A stretch of DNA of 64,000 nt. It comes from Pseudo-nitzschia pungens. Its lineage: Eukaryota; Bacillariophyta; Bacillariophyceae; Bacillariales; Bacillariaceae. The DNA lies in NCBI GenBank assembly GCA_037355855.1, contig CM074766.1:434001-498000 (forward strand). The letters run 5' to 3'. The position numbers and the translations under genes are program-made. Positions 54,001 through 62,787 of the stretch are shown piece by piece. The notes below the pieces were generated by a model, which saw only the letters and a program-made list of their open reading frames with translations, ran no database searches and had not been told where the DNA came from. Positions within the stretch are counted from its first letter, which is position 1. The number at the start of each line of letters is the position of its first letter.

Positions 54001-57000
54001 ATGCGAATCAGCTGTTCGAGTCTTCTTGCAGCCGTAGCGGTCTACGCCGTTAAAAGCGCCTCAGCCGCTGCCGATTGCAACCAAATGACAGCGCCCATCT
54101 GGAAAGACACCATCGGAAACAGTGCGCAATTTCCTTACATCGAAAATGCCATCGAAATCACGTCTCAGGATGTGGACACCGTCACCTTCAGCGTAAACCA
54201 ACTCTGGGTGAAAGAGGGAACCCCCATGGTATCTGTAGCGTACGTACAAGATAAGTCGGAAGAGGAAGTTTGCTCCATGCATACTGATGAGAACTTAATC
54301 GAGTACCAAACTAAAGTCGAGCACACCGCGCACTGCTCCCATGGATACGCCGAGCTCGGTGTCTATCTCTACGTGGGTCCCACGGAGGATTTCGATGTCG
54401 AGGAATGCGAAGCCTGCTCCGCACCCGACGACAATTACGTCGGATACTACGTCTCCCTGCCCTGTGTTCCCATCTGCCATCCAAAAACTCCCGACTGTAT
54501 CACCGGTCCGGAAGTTAGCATCGCCGACATTGGAAACGAGCAATTGTGTCTCTACGAAGACAACCCGATCATGACGGAGTCATATGATGTTGATTCGGTG
54601 ACGTTCAAGGTCAACAACACATGGACGCCCAGTGGAACAGCCAACACGGACTTTACCTCCATTTCCATCTCCTACGTTAGCACGAACGGAGGCAAAAAGT
54701 GCGACACCTTCCCTACCGGTGCCGATTTCTTGGCGACGTCATCCATCCAAGCAAAGTGCAGGAGCGACATGACCACTACAGTCATGGTCCAGGTCATGGG
54801 TGACCTGAACCACAAACCCGCACTCTTTTCAAATGCATGCGCCCAGCCTTCCACCGGAGGTTCCTGTTCGTACGAATTCATCATTCCGTGCATGTCCGGA
54901 GAGATCTGCCCCACGGCAACCCCTACAGGAGTCCCAACTGCTATTCCGTCCGCTTCTCCAACTGCTACGCCATCTGCTACTCCATCTGCTACTCCATCTG
55001 CTTCCCCAACCGTGGACTGTGTGGAGCAAAGCAAGGCAATCCTCAAGGCCCAAAAGGGAAATGTGGCTGCCTTTCCCAACTTTGTTCCCCCTATCACTGT
55101 CACTGCACAGAATGTGGATGAGGTCAGCTTCTCTGTCCAACAAATCTTTGATGAGAATGGCATCCCCATGATGGCCCTGGACTACCAGGATGCTGCTACC
55201 AAGTACCCCAAGTGTGAGATGAAGGCCCCCATGGCAGAGTATGGATACCAAATGGACGTGACTGCTGAGTGTATCATGGGATATGCTGAGGTCACTCTGT
55301 TTATGTATGTTGGTGACAAGGCTGACTTCTCTGTGGAAGACTGTGAAGCCTGCAGCCTCACAGATGAAGAGAACAATGTTGCCTACACTTTGGCTGTTCC
55401 TTGTACACCTCTTTGCAAGCCTGAGATTCCCAGTTGTCTAGATGGTCCACTAGTCACTCTTGCTGATATTGGATATGACACTGACATGTGTTTGTATGGT
55501 GACATGCCTGTGAAAGTTGACACTGACTCCATGGCGGGAACAAGTGTTTCTTTTTCTGTTGAGAATACATGGCCTACCAGTGTGGGCAATGAGATCACAG
55601 CAGTTTCAATCAGCTACACAGATTCAGCAGGAGCTTTGGTTTGTGAGAATTCTTCACCTGATGAGTTCATTTCCTCTGATGTGTTGAGTGCATCCTGTGT
55701 GGATGGATTGACCACTGCAGTTGTATCTGTTCACTCTGCTGGGATTGAGCACCATGCAAATGATATCACCCCCAATGCATGCAGCATGCCTGAGGGAGTA
55801 GGAACCTGTTCATATGAGATAATTGTTCCTTGTGATCCAGAATTGAAGTGTGTCAAGCCTACCGAATCCCCTTCAGTCTCTCCTACGGCACTCCCATCTG
55901 CCTCTCCTACGGCACTCCCATCTGCCTCTCCTACGACACTCCCATCTGCCTCCCCTACTGGACTTCCCTCTGTCTCTCCAACGACACTCCCATCTGCCTC
56001 CCCTACTGGACTTCCCTCTGTCTCTCCAACGGCACTCCCATCTGCCTCCCCTACGGCAGTACCAACTGCTACTCCAACTGCTACTCCATCTGCTACTCCA
56101 TCTGCATCCCCAACCGTGGACTGTGTGGAGCAAAGCAAGGCAATCCTCAAGGCCCAAAAGGGAAATGTGGCTGCCTTTCCCAACTTTCTTCCCCCTATCA
56201 CTGTCACTGCACAGAATGTGGATGAGGTCAGCTTCTCTGTCCAACAAATCTTTGATGAGAATGGCATCCCCATGATGGCCCTGGACTACCAGGATGCTGC
56301 TACCAAGTACCCCAAGTGTGAGATGAAGGCCCCCATGGCAGAGTATGGATACCAAATGGACGTGACTGCTGAGTGTATCATGGGATATGCTGAGGTCACT
56401 CTGTTTATGTATGTTGGTGACAAGGCTGACTTCTCTGTGGAAGACTGTGAAGCCTGCAGCCTCACAGATGAAGAGAACAATGTTGCCTACACTTTGGCTG
56501 TTCCTTGTACACCTCTTTGCAAGCCTGAGATTCCCAGCTGTCTAGATGGTCCACTAGTCACTCTTGCTGATATTGGATATGACACTGACATGTGTTTGTA
56601 TGGTGACATGCCTGTGAAAGTTGACACTGACTCCATGGCGGGAACAAGTGTTTCTTTTTCTGTTGAGAATACATGGCCTACCAGTGTGGGCAATGAGATC
56701 ACAGCAGTTTCAATCAGCTACACAGATTCAGCTGGAGCTTTGGTTTGTGAGAATTCTTCACCTGATGAGTTCATTTCCTCTGATGTGTTGAGTGCATCCT
56801 GTGTGGATGGATTGACCACTGCAGTTGTATCTGTTCACTCTGCTGGGATTGAGCACCATGCAAATGATATCACCCCCAATGCATGCAGCATGCCTGAGGG
56901 AGTAGGAACCTGTTCATATGAGATAATTGTTCCTTGTGATCCAGAATTGAAGTGTACCGAATCCCCTTCAGTTTCCCCAACTTTACTTCCATCCGCGAGT

Positions 57001-60000
57001 CCTTCTGGGTCATTCTATCCATCATCAGCTCCAAGTGATACTCCCACCAAAAGTGCTGTACCTTCTGCATCACCCTCTGGTTCCCCCAGTGCCCCCCCTT
57101 CTGCCGGACCAAGTGCTAGTCCCAGTGCCTCTCCCTCTGCCGGACCATCTGCTAGTCCCAGTGCCTCTCCCTCTGCCGGACCATCTGCTAGTCCCAGTGC
57201 CTCCCCATCTGCTGAACCTTCTGCACGCCCTTCTGCAAGCCCTTCCACAAGCCCGTCTGCTGGACCTACCGATGTCCCATCAGCTTCTCCTACAGACGTC
57301 CCTTCTGCAAGTCCTTCGGCAAGTCCTTCTGGATCATTCTACCCATCATCAGCTCCAAGTGATAGTCCGACTGAGAGTTCTGCACCTTCTGCATCACCCT
57401 CCGGTTCTCCCAGTGCATCACCTTCAGATTCTCCCAGTGCATCCCCAAGTGCCTCTCCCTCTGCTGGACCATCTGCTAGTCCCAGTGCCTCCCCATCTGC
57501 TGGACCATCTGCCAGTCCCAGTGCCTCCCCATCTGCAAGTCCTTCCACAAGTCCTTCGGCTTCACCTTCGGATGTTCCTTCTGCAAGTCCTTCCACAAGT
57601 CCTTCTGGATCATTCTACCCATCATCAGCTCCAAGTGATAGTCCGACCGAGAGTTCTGCACCTTCTGCGTCCCCTTCCAGTTCTCCCAGTGCCTCTCCCT
57701 CTGCGGGACCATCTGCTAGTCCCAGTGCCTCTCCCTCTGCTGGACCATCTGCTAGTCCCAGTGCCTCTCCTTCAGCTGAACCATCTGCAAGCCCTTCAGC
57801 TTCACCTTCGGATATTCCTTCTGCAAGTCCTTCGGCAAGTCCTTCTGGATCATTTTACCCATCATCAGCTCCAAGTGATAGTCCAACCGAGAGTTCTGCA
57901 CCTTCTGCATCACCCTCCAGTTCTCCCAGTGCATCACCTTCAGATTCTCCTTCAGCTGAACCATCTGCAAGCCCTTCAGCTTCACCTTCGGATGTTCCTT
58001 CTGCAAGCCCTTCTGCGAGTCCTTCTGGATCATTTTACCCATCATCAGCTCCAAGTGATAGTCCAACCGAGAGTTCTGCACCTTCTGCATCACCCTCCAG
58101 TTCTCCTAGTGTATCACCTTCAGATTCTCCTTCAGCTGAACCATCTGCAAGCCCTTCAGCTTCACCTTCGGATATTCCTTCTGCAAGTCCTTCTGCGAGT
58201 CCTTCTGGATCATTTTACCCATCATCAGCTCCAAGTGATAGTCCAACCGAGAGTTCTGCACCTTCTGCATCACCCTCCAGTTCTCCCAGTGCATCACCTT
58301 CAGATTCTCCTTCAGCTGAACCATCTGCAAGCCCTTCAGCTTCACCTTCGGATGTTCCTTCTGCAAGTCCTTCTGCGAGTCCTTCTGGATCATTTTACCC
58401 ATCATCAGCTCCAAGTGATAGTCCAACCGAGAGTTCTGCACCTTCTGTATCACCTTCAAGTTCTCCCAGTGCATCACCTTCGGCAGCACCCTCCGCCGAA
58501 CCCTCTGAATCGATGGCACCCACGGACTGCTTTGAGCACGTACCTCCCAAGTTGGTTGACTCGATTTGTGTGGATATGGATGGCGCCGAAACGAGAGCCG
58601 TTGAAATGCCACAGAAGGCAATTTTTGTAACGAAGCAAAACGGTGGTGAGCAAGTTGGTTTCTCTGTGAACCAGCAGTGGGCACAATCTTCAATTGGTTT
58701 GGCTGTTCGCTCCACCATGGAGGATTGTGACGTGAAGGGAGACTTAGCCTTCGGCGACTCAATGAGTTTATCAGGACAGTGTGTAGAGGGTATCGCTTCG
58801 GTTACAGTAGTTGCCTACCTTGGTGGAGAAATAGATCCCGAAAACTGCGAAGCCTGCAACACTGATGATCTCATAGATATGGGAGGAAACCACGCATTTT
58901 GTGCGTATCAAATTGAGATTCCTTGCGATAAAATGTCAGTTGAATGTGGTGAACCAAGTGCTGCACCCAGTGGAAGCTTCTACCCCAGCACTGCGCCTTC
59001 GGGAAGTCCAACGGAGAGTGCATACCCAAGCAGTTTCCCAAGTGGAACTCCATCATCTAGTCCTACATCCCAACCTTCAGCGGGGCCGTCGTCCACCCCC
59101 TCTGCCAACCCAAGTGCAACGCCGACAGTTTCTCCTACTAGTTCCCCATCCCACACACCCACGAACTTTCCCACTACATCCATGGCTCCGACCGACTGTG
59201 TCATGCCTGCCCCTCCCAAGGTTGTTGAATCTTTCTGCCTTACGTCTGGGGGACAATCCAACGATACCATCCCAATGCCAGAGAATGCCATTCTGATCAA
59301 GAATCAGAAGGGTGATGGAGTTGACTTCAGTGTCAGTCAGCAGTGGATCAATCAAGCAGGAATTGCGATTCAAGCTGGTTTGGAAACTTGTATCGTGGCA
59401 GCCAATGTTACAAGAGGAAACACCGAAGACGTCGCAGGCGAATGCATTGAAGGAGTTGCTGGTGTCACAGTTGTGGTTTACATGGATGACGACTTTGACC
59501 CTGATGAGTGTGACGCTTGTAACGTTGAAGACATTTTGCAAATGGGTGGTGGATATGATTTCTGCGCGTATCGTATAGAAATTCCTTGTAATCCTATGAG
59601 CGTCGAGTGCGGAGAACCAAGTGCTGCACCAAGTGGTAGCTTTTATCCAAGCATTGCCCCATCTGATAGCCCAACAAAGAGTTCTTATCCATCACTCTCC
59701 CCCAGCGCGACTCCATCAGTTCCCCCCACTGGAGGACCGACTCAACCTCCATCCAGCACACCTACTGCCTTCCCTACCGTGTCAATGGCGCCCACTTACT
59801 GCTTCAAGCCTACCCCCCCAAAGATCATTGAATCGATGTGTATGACAACTAGTGGCGAGGTTCTCGACAAGACTATCCCAGTGCCCAAAGATGCTATTGT
59901 TATCAACAGTCAGGCAACTACCGATGTTGACTTCATCGTTCGTCAGCACTGGGCTAATGAAGCAGGGATGGCCATCCAATTAGGCTTGGATTCCTGCATT

Positions 60001-62223
60001 GTCAAAGCAGATCTCACTTACGGTCATTCTGAACAATTTTTGGAGAAGTGTGTTGAAGGAGTTGCTTCAGCAATTATTGTTGTCTATATTGACGAAGACT
60101 TTGATCCTGAAACATGCGAAGCTTGCAATGTGGAGGATCTTTCTGAATTGGGAGGAGGCCAAGAGTTCTGTGCCTACAGAATCGAGATTCCTTGTGAACC
60201 CACTCCGGTTGAATGCGGCGAACCCACCTCGTCTCCTTCAACGGGACCAACTGCCATTCCAACCGGAGAACCCACCTCGTCCCCTTCAGTGGTACCAACT
60301 GCTCTTCCAACCGGATTGCCATCGAAATTTCCAACATTGCCTTCAACTGGATCACCAACTACTGTCCCAACTAGCACGACAAGCTCCCCCCCAACAGGAG
60401 TATGGGAGAAAAGAAACTATTGCCCTCACTCTGATCCTATTTTGATCTCAAACGAAGGAGAAACTATGTACCCGTCTTCACCGCTCAGCATCACATTCCA
60501 GAACACCACACACGTCAAGTTCAAAGTTAAGAACACTTTTGGAAGTACTGTTTCCAGTGTTTTCACGGAATATCATGCTGGAAGCTTCGGAGAATCAGAA
60601 TGCCTCGAAGATGAGAACGTAGAACAAAATTCTTCCCTCGACTTCGAATTTATTGCTCATTGCATGGTTCATACCCAGATTTCAATTGTGAACATCTGGA
60701 TCACCGATTGCGAGGAGACTCAACAATCCTTCCTGAGTGAGCTTGACGATGCCGAAGTTCCTGAGTGCTGCCACCCCGGAGAAGAATGCCGAACTGTTCA
60801 ATACACCTTCAAGCTCCCTTGTGTCAATCATTGCCCAGAAACTCTTGCTCCTTCTCTTAGCCCAGTCGTATCTGCAGCCACACATGATCCAAGTGAATCC
60901 CCAACTCAAACCCCAACTATCCTAGTCGACGATGGAGCCACAGATGATCCAAGTGAATCCCAAACTGGAACCCCAACGAGTAGATCTCCGACGGGATCTC
61001 CGACAGGACCTCCAACAGGACCTCCAACTGGATCTCCAACTGGATCTCCAACTGGATCTCCGACAGGATCAGAGTATCCAAGTGGATCTCCAACCGGATC
61101 TCTAACTGGATCTCCGACTGGATCTCCAACAGGATCAGAGTATCCAAGTGGATCTCCAACCGGATCTCCAACTGGATCTCCAACTGGATCTCCTACGATT
61201 TCTCCATCTGTACCTCCGACAGGATCAGAATATCCAAGTGGATCACCAACTGGATCTCCAACCGGATCTCCAACTGGGTCTCCTACGAGTTCTCCATCTG
61301 TACCTCCGACAGGATCAGAGTATCCAAGTGGATCACCAACTGGATCTCCAACCGGATCTCCAACTGGGTCTCCTACGAGTTCTCCATCTGTACCTCCGAC
61401 AGGATCAGAGTATCCAAGTGGATCACCAACTGGATCTCCAACCGGATCTCCAACTGGGTCTCCTACGATTTCTCCATCTGTACCTCCGACAGGATCAGAA
61501 TATCCAAGTGGATCACCAACTGGATCTCCAACCGGATCTCCAACTATGGTTCCAACGGGATCACCGACCGGATCACCGACCGGATCACCGACCGGATCAC
61601 CGACCGGATCACCGACCGGATCACCGACCGGATCACCGACCGGATCACCGACCGGATCACCGACCGGATCACCGACCGGATCACCCACCGGATCACCCAC
61701 CGGATCACCCACCGGATCACCCACCGGATCACCCACCGGATCACCCACCGGATCACCGGTCCTCCAACCGGTCCTTCAACCGGTCCTTCAACCGGTCCTT
61801 CAACCGGTCCTTCAACCGGTCCTCCAACCGGTCCCAACAAATCCTCCTATCCCAACGGCCCAACCAGTTGCCAGTCCTACCTCACCTCCTACTTCCGCTC
61901 CTGCTCCTACTTCGAACTGGTTCGGACGACCCCCGAGCTACTTGGCTTTCCCCGGACGCAAGCTAGAAGACGAGAAATCGGTACCAGAGAAAGTACAACC
62001 CGAAGTTGTGACTGGTAATGAGGAAACGGATGGAAGTCAAGATCATTTCTGTGTTGTGGAAGATTACCCATGCGGCCCGAACGGTGACAAGGTATATGTC
62101 TGTCATTATTCGGCACGCGATGGATACAAGACTTTCTGCGTGCCCGAACCCGATTCCGATGCTCTTCGCTTCTATCCGAAGGATTATTGCGGCCCATGTG
62201 TCGGTGGATATTCTTCGTCCTGA
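54001..62223 (+). CDS. Giant secreted repeat protein, candidate cell-wall or adhesive glycoprotein
   Basis: One uninterrupted frame of 2,740 residues begins with a signal peptide (residues 1-24, SCSSLLAAVAVYAVKSASAA). Cys-rich modules alternate with Ser/Pro/Thr repeats. Module type A (about residues 25-310, 338-620 and 706-985) has a F-S-V-x-Q/N core, a C-E-A-C box and an IPC-type end (VEDCEACSLTDEENN). Module type B occurs three times (about 1505-1640, 1735-1865, 1940-2070), with GFSVNQQWAQSS, CEACN and YQIEIPCD. A last variant module lies near 2140-2280. Linkers are P-S-A-S arrays (about 990-1500) and G-S-P-T arrays (about 2320-2585). A C-terminal Cys knot-like block (VEDYPCGPNGDKVYVCHYSA ... 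CGPCVGGY) closes the protein. Such P-S-x-S linkers are usually heavily O-glycosylated. Role in frustule, mucilage or adhesion is inference. Confidence 0.85.
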   Translation: MRISCSSLLAAVAVYAVKSASAAADCNQMTAPIWKDTIGNSAQFPYIENAIEITSQDVDTVTFSVNQLWVKEGTPMVSVAYVQDKSEEEVCSMHTDENLIEYQTKVEHTAHCSHGYAELGVYLYVGPTEDFDVEECEACSAPDDNYVGYYVSLPCVPICHPKTPDCITGPEVSIADIGNEQLCLYEDNPIMTESYDVDSVTFKVNNTWTPSGTANTDFTSISISYVSTNGGKKCDTFPTGADFLATSSIQAKCRSDMTTTVMVQVMGDLNHKPALFSNACAQPSTGGSCSYEFIIPCMSGEICPTATPTGVPTAIPSASPTATPSATPSATPSASPTVDCVEQSKAILKAQKGNVAAFPNFVPPITVTAQNVDEVSFSVQQIFDENGIPMMALDYQDAATKYPKCEMKAPMAEYGYQMDVTAECIMGYAEVTLFMYVGDKADFSVEDCEACSLTDEENNVAYTLAVPCTPLCKPEIPSCLDGPLVTLADIGYDTDMCLYGDMPVKVDTDSMAGTSVSFSVENTWPTSVGNEITAVSISYTDSAGALVCENSSPDEFISSDVLSASCVDGLTTAVVSVHSAGIEHHANDITPNACSMPEGVGTCSYEIIVPCDPELKCVKPTESPSVSPTALPSASPTALPSASPTTLPSASPTGLPSVSPTTLPSASPTGLPSVSPTALPSASPTAVPTATPTATPSATPSASPTVDCVEQSKAILKAQKGNVAAFPNFLPPITVTAQNVDEVSFSVQQIFDENGIPMMALDYQDAATKYPKCEMKAPMAEYGYQMDVTAECIMGYAEVTLFMYVGDKADFSVEDCEACSLTDEENNVAYTLAVPCTPLCKPEIPSCLDGPLVTLADIGYDTDMCLYGDMPVKVDTDSMAGTSVSFSVENTWPTSVGNEITAVSISYTDSAGALVCENSSPDEFISSDVLSASCVDGLTTAVVSVHSAGIEHHANDITPNACSMPEGVGTCSYEIIVPCDPELKCTESPSVSPTLLPSASPSGSFYPSSAPSDTPTKSAVPSASPSGSPSAPPSAGPSASPSASPSAGPSASPSASPSAGPSASPSASPSAEPSARPSASPSTSPSAGPTDVPSASPTDVPSASPSASPSGSFYPSSAPSDSPTESSAPSASPSGSPSASPSDSPSASPSASPSAGPSASPSASPSAGPSASPSASPSASPSTSPSASPSDVPSASPSTSPSGSFYPSSAPSDSPTESSAPSASPSSSPSASPSAGPSASPSASPSAGPSASPSASPSAEPSASPSASPSDIPSASPSASPSGSFYPSSAPSDSPTESSAPSASPSSSPSASPSDSPSAEPSASPSASPSDVPSASPSASPSGSFYPSSAPSDSPTESSAPSASPSSSPSVSPSDSPSAEPSASPSASPSDIPSASPSASPSGSFYPSSAPSDSPTESSAPSASPSSSPSASPSDSPSAEPSASPSASPSDVPSASPSASPSGSFYPSSAPSDSPTESSAPSVSPSSSPSASPSAAPSAEPSESMAPTDCFEHVPPKLVDSICVDMDGAETRAVEMPQKAIFVTKQNGGEQVGFSVNQQWAQSSIGLAVRSTMEDCDVKGDLAFGDSMSLSGQCVEGIASVTVVAYLGGEIDPENCEACNTDDLIDMGGNHAFCAYQIEIPCDKMSVECGEPSAAPSGSFYPSTAPSGSPTESAYPSSFPSGTPSSSPTSQPSAGPSSTPSANPSATPTVSPTSSPSHTPTNFPTTSMAPTDCVMPAPPKVVESFCLTSGGQSNDTIPMPENAILIKNQKGDGVDFSVSQQWINQAGIAIQAGLETCIVAANVTRGNTEDVAGECIEGVAGVTVVVYMDDDFDPDECDACNVEDILQMGGGYDFCAYRIEIPCNPMSVECGEPSAAPSGSFYPSIAPSDSPTKSSYPSLSPSATPSVPPTGGPTQPPSSTPTAFPTVSMAPTYCFKPTPPKIIESMCMTTSGEVLDKTIPVPKDAIVINSQATTDVDFIVRQHWANEAGMAIQLGLDSCIVKADLTYGHSEQFLEKCVEGVASAIIVVYIDEDFDPETCEACNVEDLSELGGGQEFCAYRIEIPCEPTPVECGEPTSSPSTGPTAIPTGEPTSSPSVVPTALPTGLPSKFPTLPSTGSPTTVPTSTTSSPPTGVWEKRNYCPHSDPILISNEGETMYPSSPLSITFQNTTHVKFKVKNTFGSTVSSVFTEYHAGSFGESECLEDENVEQNSSLDFEFIAHCMVHTQISIVNIWITDCEETQQSFLSELDDAEVPECCHPGEECRTVQYTFKLPCVNHCPETLAPSLSPVVSAATHDPSESPTQTPTILVDDGATDDPSESQTGTPTSRSPTGSPTGPPTGPPTGSPTGSPTGSPTGSEYPSGSPTGSLTGSPTGSPTGSEYPSGSPTGSPTGSPTGSPTISPSVPPTGSEYPSGSPTGSPTGSPTGSPTSSPSVPPTGSEYPSGSPTGSPTGSPTGSPTSSPSVPPTGSEYPSGSPTGSPTGSPTGSPTISPSVPPTGSEYPSGSPTGSPTGSPTMVPTGSPTGSPTGSPTGSPTGSPTGSPTGSPTGSPTGSPTGSPTGSPTGSPTGSPTGSPTGSPTGSPTGSPVLQPVLQPVLQPVLQPVLQPVLQPVPTNPPIPTAQPVASPTSPPTSAPAPTSNWFGRPPSYLAFPGRKLEDEKSVPEKVQPEVVTGNEETDGSQDHFCVVEDYPCGPNGDKVYVCHYSARDGYKTFCVPEPDSDALRFYPKDYCGPCVGGYSSS
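55005..56955 (+). repeat. Internal duplication: two 847-bp copies offset by 1,104 bases
   Basis: Copy 1 at 55005-55851 and copy 2 at 56109-56955 encode the same type A Cys module. Comparing them by eye I find only three differences (near 55082, 55433 and 55629 in copy 1), one of which changes an amino acid (Val to Leu). The 257 bases between the copies are P-S/A-S linker. Confidence 0.9.
57005..58500 (+). repeat. Nested P-S-A-S repeats with a 180-bp higher-order unit
   Basis: The block starting TCTGGATCATT(C/T)TACCCATC recurs near 57005, 57328, 57604, 57844, 58024, 58204 and 58384. The last four copies keep an exact 180-base period, encoding a 60-residue unit that contains GSFYPSSAPSDSPTESSAPS. 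Between these lie shorter units encoding S-P-S-A. Confidence 0.9.
60978..61838 (+). repeat. 12-bp G-S-P-T repeats and the frame-shifted V-L-Q-P block
   Basis: Units of GGATCTCCAACT or GGATCACCGACC encode G-S-P-T. From about 61561 to 61750 they are nearly identical in tandem, with a switch from CCGACC to CCCACC units near 61680. From about 61753 a related 12-base unit (GGTCCTTCAACC) is read one register off as V-L-Q-P. Confidence 0.9.
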
Positions 62224-62787
62224 AGAAACGAAAATAAAAACCAAATGTCTTAAGAGAATTCTCTACGTGTAACTGTGGGTGTAACATGAAATAATTACGT
62301 ATATAATACAGTATATGTATAATATTATTTAATATTATTTAAAATAACAATATTCGTAACAGATGAGTAAGCAGAGTATTGCAAGTTGCGCTGTATCTTG
62401 TCACATCGGATCCCTTCTGAAGCTTCGCGCGAGTCGTATTCAATCAATTGCATTGCTAGGGTGTGTAAATCCATAGGTTGCAGCTGCGGATCTAGAACAC
62501 TCCAAGGAAGTATGTCCAATGGAGGAAGTCGTTCGTACCATCATGTGATGGAATCATCACGCTTCCTGTCTGCACGGCACACGAAAGTGTTCTTTTCTGC
62601 AGCTAATCATTCGAAATACAGAGTGAATATCACCCAAAAACTACTTGGCGGTGCTACAGTAAAAACAACTGCAAGAGTTCACAGTACTCATTGATCGCTT
62701 GTTATGCTTGCTAATGATACAAATACCCATCAAGTTTGTAATCCGCTTTTTCGGAGAGCATCTTCTTTCAAAAACTAACCTGTCCCT
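62224..62787. other. Spacer between convergent genes
   Basis: AT-rich, with TAATATTATTTAATATTATTT near 62320-62340. It should contain both 3' UTRs. No coding sequence is seen. Confidence 0.45.

Noticed and set aside
57035..58630. A 531-codon plus-strand frame rich in Leu, His and Val
   Set aside because: It is the shifted reading of the P-S-A-S array inside the giant gene, and is open for the same periodic reason.
60906..61748. A minus-strand frame encoding a long G-D-P-V repeat
   Set aside because: It is the complement of the 12-base G-S-P-T array. A repeat with a period divisible by three keeps all frames open if one unit has no stop.
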